The notes under the pieces: generated by a model
What the model was told of the DNA's origin: nothing
Seen by the model: the letters and a program-made list of their open reading frames with translations, nothing else
Databases searched by the model: none
Part shown: one piece after another, positions 11,327 to 22,272 of the stretch
Numbering within the stretch: the stretch's first letter is position 1
Layout of the letters: every line of letters starts with the position of its first letter
Assembly (NCBI GenBank): GCA_033439265.1
Contig: JAVTVX010000012.1
Span: 11,939,501 to 12,003,500 of the forward strand
DNA length: 64,000 nt
Reading direction: 5' to 3'
Origin: Dillenia suffruticosa
Lineage: Eukaryota; Streptophyta; Magnoliopsida; Dilleniales; Dilleniaceae
Program-made: the position numbers and the translations under genes

Positions 11327-11925
11327 TTAGATCAACGGGAGGTGCTTGTCCCAACTTCCCTTAAAATCCATGATACATGATCTCAACATATCCTCTAGTG
11401 TTTGAATAGTCCTCTCAGACTGACCATCCGTCTGAGGGTGAAATGCAGTATTGAACTTTAGTCGGGTACCCATGGCCTCTTGCAACTTCAGCCAAAATTG
11501 GGAAGTAAAACATGGGTCTTTGTCCAATACAATGGATACTGGAACTCCATGCAATCGAACTATCTCACTAATGTACAGGCGGGCCAAACCCTCTAGTGGA
11601 TAGCTACTGTGAATGGGAAGGAAATGTGCGGACTTGGTGAGTCTATCTACAATCACCCGATAGCATCATGTCATGCTAAAGTCCGTAGAAGACCTATTAC
11701 AAAATCCATAGTGATATGCTTCCACTTGCATTCAGAAATGGGAAGAGGCTGTAGTGTGTCGGCGGGTCACTGATGCTCAGCCTTCACCTGCTGGCATACC
11801 AAGCACCGAGTAACAAAACTGGCTATCTCACGCTTCATGCCTGCCCATCATCCCTAACTCTGAAGTTTTCGCCTTCTCCTTCCTTGATCCTCTCAATAAT
11901 CCCTTGAAGCTCCTCATCAATAGAC
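11327..11925 (-). pseudogene. Integrase catalytic core with truncated zinc finger (element 2)
   Basis: The core is readable from V-D-R-L-T-K-S-A-H-F to T-I-Q-T-L-E, with D-K-D-P-C-F around the second catalytic Asp and Q-S-E-R carrying the catalytic Glu. Upstream (about 11700-11850) only the Cys-Cys half of the HHCC finger remains (R-C-L-V-C-Q-Q). The His-His half is missing because of an internal deletion near 11845, where the RNase H linker joins directly to the region before C-L-V-C. Stops occur at 11326 and in the 11660-11800 stretch. Confidence 0.85.
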
Positions 11926-12401
11926 TAAAGTTTTCGAATGTGGTCAAGCAAAGTCGGTTTCACCTCAAATCTGGCCAAAAGTGCTCCAAAATCATCTGTG
12001 ACTGGTCTAACTCCTAGGGAGTGGAGTCCAATAAGACACGAGAGATAAGAACTCTCGATAGGTGCTGACGAAGATGACTTGTGGCTCAGTGTATCCACAA
12101 CGACATTTGCTTTCCTCGGGTGGTAGTCGATAATCAAATCATAGTCTTTGAGAAGCTCCAACCATCTCCTCTGCCTGAGATTGAGCTCCCTCTGAGTGAG
12201 TAGATATTTCAAAATTTTGTGATCTGTATACACCCGGTAACTAACTCCATATAGATAGTGTCGCCAAATCTTCGAAACGAACACAATAACAGCAAGCTCT
12301 AAGTCGTAGGTAGGATAATTCATTTCATGCCTCTTACTTGTCGGGAGGCGTAAGTAATAACTCAACCCTTCTGTATCAGGACACAACCCAATCCATGTCA
12401 A
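11925..12401 (-). pseudogene. RNase H and connection fragment (element 2)
   Basis: An open stretch of 158 codons contains [11 protein letters not shown] (RNase H motif with the catalytic acidic residue), Y-T-D-H-K-I-L-K-Y and [14 protein letters not shown] motifs, ending with the A-N-V-V-V-D-T-L-S spacer that leads to integrase. It is typical of Ty3/gypsy pol. Its upstream join to the RT thumb (12450-12730) is broken by shifts. Confidence 0.87.
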
Positions 12402-12729
12402 CTAGCATCACAGTATACCTTGTAGTCCCCATCGCTAATAAGGAGAGCGAGGATAGGTACTAACATTAGTTACTATTTGAGCTCCTAAAAACTTGCCTCA
12501 TAGCGGTCATCCCATACAAATTTGACCTCTTTCCGCGTCAAGTTGGAGAGTGGAGCGGCAATCCTGGAGAATCCCTCTACAAACCTCTGATAATATCCTG
12601 CCAATCCAAGGAAACTCCGTACCTCCGTAACACTCTATGGTTGCTCCCATTTTAGAATAGCTTCAACTTTCTTTGGGTCCACAAAGATCCCATAAGCATA
12701 AACCATATGACCCAGGAAGTCAATCTTTC

Positions 12730-13707
12730 TCAGTCAAAACTCGCACTTGGAGTATTTGGCATATAGTTCTTTTTCACGAAGTGTCTGCAATACAGCTCGT
12801 AGGTGCTAGGATGCTCCTCATCACTCCTCGAATACACAAGAATATCGTCGATGAAGACGATATCAAATCTATCCAGAAAGGAGTGGAATACCTGGTTTAT
12901 TAAGTCCATAAAAGCTGTTGGGGCATTAGTCAGCCCAAGCGGCATCACCAAGAACTCAAAGTGAATATACCGAGTCCTGAAAGCTGTCTTGGGAATATCA
13001 CTTTCCCTAATCCGTAGTTGATGATATCCAGATCTTAGGTCGATTTTAGAAAAAACCCGGGCGCTCTATAACTGGTCAAACAAATCATTAATCCGAGGTA
13101 ACAGGTATCGATTTTTTATGGTCACTCGATTCAATTGTTGATAATCAATGCATAGTCTGAGAGTGCCATCATTCTTTCGGACAAATAATACATGAGCTCC
13201 CCAAGGCGAAGTACTTGGTATGATGAAACCCTTATCCAACAGTTCTTGCAACTGGACTTTTAGCTCTTTCAGTTCTGTTGGGGCCATCCTATATGGCTGA
13301 ATGGAGATTGGCATAGTGTCTGGTGCCAAATCAATAGCAAAATCAAACTCCCAGATTGGAGGTGATCCGGGTAGCTCCTTAGGGAATACATCAGGAAATT
13401 CTTGTATCATTAGGACATCATTTATTCTTGGTCCCTCTACTATGGTGTCCACAACATGCGTCAAATATACTGTACAACCCTTATTCATCAATCTACAGGC
13501 TTCTAAAGCAGATAGCATATAATTCGGGAGAACTCGTCTAGCTTTGTGGAAAACTAATATTGGACACCCCAGTCTCCAAAATTCGACTGTCTTAGCAAAA
13601 CAGTCCACTGAATCTCTATACTGATATAGCTTATCCATACCTAAGATGGCATCGAATTCTCGTATATCTAGTGGAATCAAATCTGCTTTTAACACTATGC
13701 TCTCCAC
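12730..13707 (-). pseudogene. Reverse transcriptase (element 2)
   Basis: The first open part (13707-13066) runs from the protease-RT linker (I-L-G-M-D) through E-F-P-D-V-F-P and [10 protein letters not shown] to I-D-Y-Q-Q-L-N. A stop at about 13063 separates it from the palm. The second part (12951-12730) has M-P-L-G-L-T-N-A-P and the catalytic F-I-D-D. RT would copy the element RNA into DNA in virus-like particles. The stop between fingers and palm and the loss of frame after F-V-K-K-N make it non-functional. Confidence 0.88.
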
Positions 13708-13722
13708 CTCAACTTCATAGTC

Positions 13723-13905
13723 TCAGCACACCTCTTTCCTGACAATTTGCTCCCCCAAGGGAATAATGACTAACAGTGATATATCCAGTGGTACTAGAAC
13801 CTTGTCAGTATAGTGAGCGAAGTCCATGCTCACAAATGAACTATTCACCCCAGTGTCAACCAGCACATGGGTGTCTCTTTCAAAGATAATCATAGTGCTT
13901 ATCAC
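13723..13905 (-). pseudogene. Retropepsin-type protease fragment (element 2)
   Basis: The segment has V-L-V-D-T-G-V-N-S-S-F-V-S; D-T-G is the aspartic protease active-site triad. It sits in the expected place between the gag zinc knuckle and RT. The flanking frame is broken at 13720. Confidence 0.78.
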
Positions 13906-14124
13906 CTAAATTTATAAAGTCCATTAGTCCAATATCATCAAAAATAATTGAAAATTACTTAAGGATAAAACCTCAAAATGGATATACATATCATCTTCAA
14001 AATTTACCAAAATAGATCACAATAAAAGTTCTTGTACATCATCAGGATGAGGAGTAGGGATAACACCTGTTACTATGTCTGGACTGGCCTATGCCTCATC
14101 CTCAGTTATAACATATAGTCTAGC

Positions 14125-15354
14125 CTACGTCCTAGGCTGCTGACGGGGAGGTGGAGCAAGCATGTTACTCCCAGTGAAAGACTTCCCTACGGTACTATGA
14201 GGAGGTGCCGTAGAAGGTACTGAGCTGCCCCTGGGGTAATAAGGAAAGCTCTGATCTCGGGCATGATTGTACACCTCAGCTCGCAGATCAGGACAGTGAT
14301 CTTTAATGTATCCCTCCTTTCCGCACTGATAACATCTACCAAAGAATCGGCATAGGCCTGGATATGCCTTTTTACAAATCGGGCAGGACCTTTTCTGTAC
14401 TTCTTCGGACCGTGGCATAGTGCCCAAGCTACCTCCCGGAGTAATCGTCAGGGCTGATGGCTACCCATACTACCCATAAGATGTGCTCCCTGTCTAGGGC
14501 TTTCGCTAAATAAATCTCGGCCTCTACTCCTCTCTGAGCTCTGTCCCTGCCTAAATCCAGGCCTCTTCCTTTGGTCATGCTGGTCGCGGAGTCTATTTCG
14601 TTCTTTGATGTTATGTTCTGCTCTCAGTGCCCATTGCAGAACTCTAGCATATGTATCCTCCTCAGAGACTGTCATCCGGTCTCTGATGGTGAGATTTAGT
14701 CCATGTTCAAACTTAAATCTCTCGGTCTCCTCAGTCGCCACTAACTCTGAAAACAATGCCTTTAGTCAGCGAAACTCAGTCTCATACTCTGACACAGACT
14801 ATTGCCCCTGCTTCAACTCTAGGAACTCTCGCTGCTTCATGTCGCGGTCGAATATCGTGTAATACTGGAAATCAAATTCCCTTAGAAAGTCACCCCAAAT
14901 TAGCGGCTCATTTGCTCTATCCTTGACGTCATCCCACCAGTCATGGGCGTCATCCCTTAGCAGTCTCATTACTATCACCAGCTTGAGTCTATCCTCAATG
15001 CCCATGTCCTCTACAGCCTTTTTGATCCGTTTGAGCCACTTCCTGGCCACAACGGGGTTCGTGGGTCCCAGAGAAGGACTCACACCCTAGACTCCTAGCC
15101 TCTCTTAGCAAAGTAAAAACCTCTGTCATCTGTTGAGTAGCCGACGTAGTCATTAGTATAGAAGTGGGCGCCGGTGCCACTGTGGGTACAGACGGAGTTT
15201 CAACTACCAGTGCAGGTGGTACTCTCATCTGGTGTATGGAGTGTGGTGGAGATGATGGTGCTTCTCTAGTAGGAGGGGCCTGAGGTGCTTGAGGTGATGA
15301 TACGGCCTCGAGCGGGGTTTCAGTGGTACACCTTGGTCGTCCTCGGGGACGCAT
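14125..15354 (-). pseudogene. gag (element 2)
   Basis: Four overlapping or adjacent open pieces make a gag. The N-terminal piece (15354-14995) starts at an ATG and is Pro/Thr-rich. The retrotransposon gag core follows (15083-14799; W-L-K-R-I, D-D-A-H-D-W-W, Y-Y). Next is the helical region ending in a basic stretch (14756-14448). Last is a double Cys motif (14427-14125; C-P-I-C ... G-R-C-Y-Q-C-G-K-E-G-Y-I-K-D-H-C). In the knuckle the usual His after Gly is Tyr, so zinc binding is doubtful. Frameshifts at about 15080 and stops at about 14797 and 14446 separate the pieces. Confidence 0.83.
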
Positions 15355-15526
15355 AGTTCTACATAAAGGATCACGCTTAGTACTTAAGAGTAGAAAAACA
15401 AAGGGTTAGGTGCCAACCTAACCCCTTAATAAGGATTGACGTTGTAGGACCATAGCAGGCAAATTGTAATTTCTTTGAAATCATTTTACAAACATTTGAA
15501 GCAAAATAGAATGGATACAGAACCTA

Positions 15527-15540
15527 GCGCTTTGATACCG
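15527..15540 (-). promoter_or_regulatory. Primer binding site, initiator Met-tRNA type (element 2)
   Basis: On the minus strand CGGTATCAAAGCGC lies 8 bp from the 5' LTR. It resembles the TGGTATCAGAGC complement of plant initiator Met-tRNA with two substitutions. Confidence 0.7.
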
Positions 15541-15548
15541 TCTGAATC

Positions 15549-18498
15549 TATCACTCCCCTGCCCACAGGTCAAGCATGCGAACAGATCGCCACAACTCCT
15601 CGAAGCACGGGTATGCCCTACTCGCACATCAAGGTGATGCAAGGCCAATATTATGTCTAATATCACAACCCTATTCAATATCCTAAGTTAAATCATACAG
15701 TGAAAGAAGAAGAAAATCTTTAGAAAATTTCTTTAAAACATTTACATCTAATTTACAAATAACATTTATATGCATGGTCCAATGGTAAACAAGGGTGGGT
15801 ATGAACACATACCTATTAGTGTCTCTCGATAAAGCTCGTGGTATAGTATCTCAACGTAAGTCAACACAATACAAACTGAAAATGTAATTATAAGGGGTGA
15901 GTATAATCCACATACTCAGTAGTGAGGTGCAATAACTATATAATGATAATAATGATTTTGTATCATGTAATTCAAATAATAGGTATCCTTATCATCAATC
16001 ATGCATAAATGGGGTGTCAAACATGCATTCTACTCATTGTTTGACCTAATTAGGGTAAAATCCACTGAGGGGCTATAAAATGTCATAAAAATAAAACAAA
16101 TATATTTTTCCCCCTTCCCTTGGTGTTAACACGGTCCTCATGTGGTGCTCGTTTATTGGATCTGTTGGATAGAGATAGAGGACTCAAACCTCTGCTCCTA
16201 TGTTACCCTACCACTTCACTCCGTCGAGTAAATGTTCAATACCATGGTAGGGAGTGCATATAGCCACTATATACCATCTCATAATCATACACATGTGCCA
16301 TATGTCATCATTCATAAATCTTTACTCGTAAAAACAAGGCACTATCAAGTAACCATAATATTAGGATGCAAATTTTTATCGAACAACATTTCAGGATATG
16401 CCACAAACACTAAAAAATTTCTAAATCATACTTCAAAATTCATTTATAAAATCATGATAAAAAATATTTCTCATTTAAAGTCAAAATAATTCGTCCCATT
16501 CACCTCGACTGGGGAGGGTACACACTCCCATAACTGTCCTTGTTTCTTGAATGAGTCACCCCTCGAACCCTAAGCCTAAGTTTAAAACATATGCATCATT
16601 TATCAATTCAATGTTATGTCATCGGATTACAAGATGCATATAGAAATATTCTCTTTCATAAGATTAAATCTCAAATTTCATACTTAGAGAAAAATTTCTA
16701 CGAAACCTATCACGCGCAGGTTTAGTAAAATCACGATATCTTCTAAAATCTTGATTGGATTCAAATAATTTCAATTTTCACTTAAAACTAAGAAATATAT
16801 CTCCAACGTTTATGTTCAAACCAACTTCAAATTCTAAACACACGAATTTAGAAAAAATTATCACTTTTTCGATCTAAGTTCTTAAAACCAATTCTGCATA
16901 GTTTTGGGAGAATTTCCATATCTCCCTATGTACTTCTCCAATTTATGTGATTCTTATCTAAGATTGAAGATAAGATATAGATCTAAAAATTTCTAGTTTA
17001 GACCATTCTCAAATTTTAAACATATAATTTTATAAAATTTCATTTTCATCTCAGTTTTGGTTTAAAACTACTTCCGCACAGTTTTAGTAAAAATACTATA
17101 ACTTTCTTTCTACAACTCCGATGCAAGTGATTTTTATCTCACATTAAAGATAAGAGAGAGCGCTAAAACTTTTATGTTTAACATTTCTCTAAATTCCATA
17201 CAGAAGATACCTAAACAATTTACACAAATAACTGGTCATACACAGGATATGAAATAAAATTGGTGAAACATGCTAATATTCCAAAAATCATCAAAAATCG
17301 ATTCTTTCATGAAATGCCTCACATGATATGTCATTTTAAAGCTTAGGAAGTCTAGTTTATAGAGAAATAAATATCTTAAATTCAAGATTTCTATAAAATA
17401 AGATATCATAGCAAGATTATATAAGACTCAACTTAGAAATCACTATCTAGTATGCTATTATGGATGCTAAAGTAACTATTCATCAAATAATTTAATCTTA
17501 GCATAAGTTAGGACATGTTACCTTCTTTATAAGATCTCTTTATAAGTAATACTAGCACTTCCTTTGAATCCTTGAATTTTTTTTTCACCTTCGCAAAATC
17601 AAATCACAACGAACATAAATTTCTACGCAATACTTCTATACATCCAATTGAAATTTAAAAATTTTCAAAAATTGTTCTTACCTCTTTGGCTCCATAGTTG
17701 AACTCAAAAATGGAAATTGACTATACATAATTTGTGCAAGGGGTGGTTTGAATGAAGAAAATGAACCAAACTCTTCTTAAACAAGTTCTTTTATAAACCT
17801 AGCCAAATATTCTTGACAATTAGATCATTCCATACATCATCTCAACCTTCCACTTGTCCTAGCACTTAAACCATGCAATTGTTGATTCAAGCAACCTCTA
17901 TGCACTCCATTAGGTGTCTTGTGGACGTCCTTGTCAAGGGGAGATGTGTCATAAGCTAAAACAAGCTATTCTAGTTAGGTTTCATGCAAAAATTTCTATC
18001 CAATAAGCTTTCATGCATAAATTTCTATCCAATAAGTTTTTTTAAATGTGGAAAAATCCTATGTGGCCACTAACCAACCTTACTTCCCTCTTGACCAATC
18101 ATTTGGCTTCAATTGTCCATCCTTGAGTAATTTGCATCTTAGTCGCTTAATTTTTCTTAATTGCATTTAAATCCTAACTTTTAAAAATTTACATTTTTGG
18201 TCCCTATGAAATTTAGTTTGAAATTTCTAAAATATGCGAAATTTCATTTAAATATCTCTGTTTTAGTGTGTAGGCCTTCTCTTAGCCATTTTTGACTTCT
18301 TTAGGCCTTGCTGGCATTTGCCGAGAAAGTTTTTGGCTTACCAATAAAATTTTTGATTTTTAGTGATTTTGAGGCGAAACCTTAAAATAAATAAATAGAT
18401 AAAGAAATTTTCATTTTATATGTTTCAAAAGGATGCTTATATATATAAAATCATGAGGAGTGGTACATGATGCATAGTTACCGAAAATCAATGTTACA
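15549..18498 (-). repeat. 5' LTR of element 2
   Basis: The plus-strand ends are TATCAC (decayed from TGTCAC) and ATGTTACA. It is 2,950 bp, paired with 7650-10633. It carries the terminal stem-loop, the TATA-like run (18437-18449) and a candidate intron (15876-16503). Confidence 0.92.
15876..16503 (-). other. Candidate LTR intron (element 2, 5' LTR)
   Basis: Donor CGAG|GTGAATGGGACG starts at 16503 and acceptor ATTACATTTTCAG ends at 15876, on the minus strand. It is 628 bp long, shorter than its sister because of the deletion near 15960. As the functional 5' copy it would lie in the RNA leader of element 2. Confidence 0.5.
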
Positions 18499-18808
18499 GA
18501 GAAAGTAAAGATAATTCGAGAAAAAATGAAGGCAGCTTAAGATCGGCAAAAGAGTTATGCTGATAAGAGGAAGCAACCTTCCGTATTCAAAATAGGGGAC
18601 ATGATATTTTTAAAGATCTCACCTTGGAAGGGAGTAATCCGATTCTGTAAAAAGTGAAAGTTGAATCCTCATTACGTTGGCCCTTTCAAGATCATTGGGA
18701 GGATAGGAAAGGTGGCCTACCGATTAAAATTACCCTCGGATTTGATGAAAATTCATATTGTATTCTATGTCTCAATGTTAAAGAAATATTTGCTAGATCT
18801 TTCACATG
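18499..18808 (+). pseudogene. Integrase C-terminal GPY/F module, part 3 (element 1)
   Basis: This resumes the element 1 frame after element 2. It encodes Y-A-D-K-R, N-P-H-Y-V-G-P-F-K-I-I-G-R-I-G-K-V-A-Y-R-L and V-F-Y-V-S-M-L-K-K-Y-L-L-D. The frame then runs straight into CT-rich sequence at about 18808. The chromodomain that should follow is absent. Confidence 0.85.
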
Positions 18809-20862
18809 TTTTTTTCCCGAGAGCTCCTCTCTTCATCCCTGTTTTCCCTCTTGCCCTATCTCATCCTCTCACCCCTCCCAGCTCTCCCTTTCCCTCTCTT
18901 CTCTCCCTCCAACTAGAGAGAGAGAAAAGCTTAGGATTTGGAGTGACTCAATAATAGATGAAAATTGATGGTTTCAATAAAGATAATACTCTTTTCTAGA
19001 CTTGGGTTTTAGTTATTATTACATAAACATTGGATTTAAGTTGAAATTTTGGCTTTTTGTAGAGAGAGAAAAATTAGAATTTGAAGGTGATGTGATCAAG
19101 AGGCAAAATTGGTGGTTCAAGTGATGTAATTTCTCTTTCTTTATCTTAAATTGGAGTGTATTTTACTACTATATAAACTTTATATCAAGATTGAAAGAAT
19201 AAAATTTAGAGATTTTGATATAGGGTGATGTAATGTTAAAATTTGGGAAAATCTTAAAAGGGGAATTATTTCTCTAGGTTGGTGATGTAGCTTGATGAAA
19301 TTAGATAATGGATTGATGAATTTTGAAAAATTAGAATTTGGGTTGTATGAAAAATATGGATTTTTTCTAATGTTAGTTGGTGATTAATTGATAAATTCCT
19401 ATATATTGTTTTAGGTTTAAACAATTCATGGGTTAAGAGGGATTTACCTTGAATTAGATTGTGGATTGGGAGTAGTTACCCTTCAAAGAGGTGAATGGAT
19501 GCATGATTATGATTTTAAATGAGAAAATGTTTAATTCGATTTTGAAAATATTTTTAAATTTGATTTATAAATTAATTTGTGATTACGGAGTATCCCAAAA
19601 GGGAATTTAGAATAAAAATGCATCCAAATATTTTATTGAAATATTGTGCCATATTTATTAACTCATATTGAATATGTTGACATTGAACTTATGATTTGAG
19701 AAATGTTTGAATAATTATGGTACTCTTTGGTGTATGTTATGAGATTTAAGAAATGGTGCTTGAACGCATGATCTAATGGCTATAGTCATCCCCCTATGGT
19801 GTGGTTCGACGAGACAACGTGATTAGGGGTGTTTGCCTTGGGAGATAGCCACGCTCGAGAGGTTTCTCCAAGATCATTATTATTATTTCTTAAACTAGCT
19901 TGGTAGCATGCCAAGGGAGGCCCGAGCCAATGCCAAGGTTTGAGGTATTTGTGAGTTGAAAAAACATGGAAACTATTGATGGTTTCGCCCTTGGTCGCGG
20001 TAGACTATTGTCGAAAGTTATAATTTTGGCAACCCTATGATTTTGGAAAAGTTGTGGATGTGATTGGATGCATATGACTTGTTCATTATGAATATTAAAT
20101 TTTAATTGAAAAAGTTTATAATTGATGATAAATCTTGAATTTTTATGAATGCGAAAATATGATTTGAGATAGTTGTTTGACAGACCCACAATCATTGCTC
20201 ATTTACTTTTATAGCATGTTATTCACTCATTGAGTATTGTTGTTTTCTCATCCCTCTTATTATAAATTTTCCATAGAGGAAGTTTGGGCCAAGGTTTTGA
20301 TGATATTAGCATCAGGAGGCAAGATCATCTCAAAGGATTCATTGCTGGTATTAGTTGTCCTGATTTCTTTTGAGGATTTTAGATGGACCCCATGAAGGCA
20401 CTTTTGTATAAACCATTTTGGAAACTTATTCAAATTTCGTATTTTTATTTATTTATTTATTTTTGTTGGAATTATATAACTTATTTTGAAATCTTTACTT
20501 TTCTCTCTTGAAGTTTAATTGGAAATTATTTTTTTGTGGTATTTGATATGGATCACTTGAGTAGGGACTTATTTTATATTTTGTGATTTGATTGGAATGG
20601 CCGGATTGGCCTTGAGCATATATTTAGATTTGAGTGGCCGGGCTGGCCCCAAACATGCATGTTTTGAGTTGGGATGGATTGGATTGGTCCTTTTTTTGTA
20701 TGATTAATATATGTTGATTTGTTGAAAATGTTGGACTATTTTTGGAAAAATTATGGATATTGATGAATGTCTTGCGGTACTTTGGTGTACGGGTTAGGCT
20801 CACCGTATTCTGAGGTAGCACGATGGTTGTCGCATGCTTGATCTGAAGGTCGTGGCATGACA
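18809..20862 (+). repeat. Truncated 3' LTR of element 1 (R-U5 portion)
   Basis: A CT-rich start is followed by the same landmarks as the other long LTRs: TTGGGAGTAGTTACCC plus donor GTGAAT (19491), TTGGTCGCGGTAGAC (about 19990), CATTGAGTATTG and acceptor CCATAG (20276), ending GTGGCATGACA. Orientation agrees with the element 1 pol. The LTR start, the polypurine tract and the chromodomain are missing, so an internal deletion probably joined pol to mid-LTR at about 18808. No left target duplication can be checked because the element begins outside the window. Confidence 0.68.
19491..20276 (+). other. Candidate LTR intron (element 1 3' LTR)
   Basis: Donor AAAGAG|GTGAATGG and acceptor TAAATTTTCCATAG flank 786 bp, at the same relative positions as in the other LTRs. 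The acceptor has TAG where the others have CAG. Confidence 0.4.
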
Positions 20863-21364
20863 AATGAAGCTTGAGTGTCAAGAAGGGCCCAGAGCCCATT
20901 GTCCCATACTGGCCTTCGGTAGCACCGGCATAAGATTTTTCTTCCCAAACTCCACAAAAAAGAACTTTCTCATCCAACTCTTGTCTATAATCTCTTTGTA
21001 AGAGAATCTCCACTCGGACTTTGATCTTGTCTGGAGACAGAACCAACCCTTGGTGGAACCCCCAACAGCACACCTCCTCAAATAAAAAATGACCGACAGA
21101 ATCTCAAAATTGAAGTCCAGATGAGAAAAACTTAGCATACTCACCCTTGCCAAAATCAGCTATCAGGCATTGAGAATTAGTAAGGTCAGAAATATGCTCC
21201 AATCCCTCAAGGTCTCAGCCAAAATATCTAAGTAAGGCACCTTTATGCCATACTCATACTCGTCGTATATTGACAAGGAGATTTTGTGCATCATAATTGC
21301 CTTTTACCCTTCTAAAGGCAACCGCAAATAAAAATCATCCCCTAGAGACATTTTTCTCATGACA
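20863..21364 (-). pseudogene. Antisense reading-frame fragment upstream of a Tat-like LTR
   Basis: The minus strand, from an ATG at about 21361 down to 20863, encodes parts of one protein in two or three shifted frames: V-P-Y-L-D-I-L-A-E-T-L-R, F-F-S-S-G-L-Q-F, D-K-S-W-M-R-K-F-F-F-V-E-F-G-K. The spacing and the K-F-F-F-V motif are reminiscent of the plant Transposase_28 / 'putative gypsy type transposon' family, but I cannot confirm this by eye. Element 1 ends at 20862, so it appears to be inserted into this gene. Antisense extra genes between pol and the 3' LTR are known from Tat-lineage retrotransposons, which fits the plus-strand LTR end that follows. Confidence 0.45.
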
Positions 21365-22272
21365 TCCTTCAAATTCTTCATTTGTCATCACACTCTTGAT
21401 TTCATTAATTTTAGCCATTGTGATTATCTCAAAAATATCGCAAACCTTAGATCTCCAAATTCTTTCTCAACAAAACAAACTGTCAAAAGTGTAAACACCA
21501 CAATGTCTGTGATCAATCGCAAGCTAAACAATAAAAAGCTTGTTAGAGAAGATTCACAAAAACTCTGTAAATACCCTAATACTCTAAGTCTCTGTTCAAT
21601 TGAGCTCTCTCAATCGCTTTCTATCTATCCAATGTTCTCGATGAAACGCTTTCTCGGTCGGAGACCCTATATACTCCTCTAGGCCTTTGCTAGGTAAAAC
21701 CCTCTTAGTTGTTGCCTTTCTTTTCTCCACACATTGCCCGGTTACTCTCTCTCGGCATGTTTTGCTCACTTGACCTTTCAATCTCTTGGCCTTCTGAAAT
21801 TTTGGTCCCTTCGTTTACTATAGAAGTAATTCTCATTACGTGACTAGTCCAAGTCATGATTATCCGACAAGGAAAAAAATCTTTAATAAATTTATATCTT
21901 CCAATCAATATGAATCTATTATGATCTCTCCAAAAAAGGAAGTAAAGCCCCAACAATTCAAACTTTCCTAGATCTCTGTGACAACAATTGAAACATTCCT
22001 ACCTCAAAGGACTTCGAATCTATAAGAAGTCTATGGCTATGATTCCTGTAATATCAGAGAATCTCCAGGGATCTCTCCAAAAGGTAAATAGGGTTTCTAT
22101 ACTATGCAATGGTTACTCACCATGTACACACACTTTACTCCATACTCTACATATTGCAGACAAAGACTACATAGAGTTTAGACTCTTTCGGTCTATCTTT
22201 CCCTTTCATTACTTTTTCTGACTTGAGCATTGAAGTTTCCTTCATCGGAATTACATATGGTAGGTTTTTGCA
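21365..22272 (+). repeat. Probable Tat-lineage LTR (left part), split by a solo LTR
   Basis: Non-coding DNA with a promoter-like CTATATACTCC (about 21668) and a downstream CT-rich stretch. The end CTGACTTGAGCATTGAAG ... GGTTTTTGCAGGT (22222-22272, then 25594) resembles the R-U5 end of plant Tat-type LTRs, where a CTGACTTGAGCGTCGGAG-like phrase is common. The sequence continues after the solo LTR at 25594. The LTR start was not resolved, so borders are approximate. Confidence 0.45.

Larger units (their letters stand above)
7650..18498 (-). mobile_element. Full-length Tekay/Del-like Ty3/gypsy chromovirus with 3 kb LTRs (element 2)
   Basis: A 10.8 kb element lies on the minus strand with LTRs at 15549-18498 (5') and 7650-10633 (3'). 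It has a primer binding site next to the 5' LTR, a polypurine tract next to the 3' LTR, and gag-protease-RT-RNase H-integrase-chromodomain in that order. The 5 bp duplication GAGAA flanks it, and removing the element repairs the element 1 integrase. Order and long LTRs fit the Tekay lineage. All coding parts are interrupted by stops, frameshifts and deletions, so it cannot be autonomous. The two LTRs have clearly diverged, including a gap of about 70 bp in the 5' LTR near 15960, so the insertion is not recent. Confidence 0.93.
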
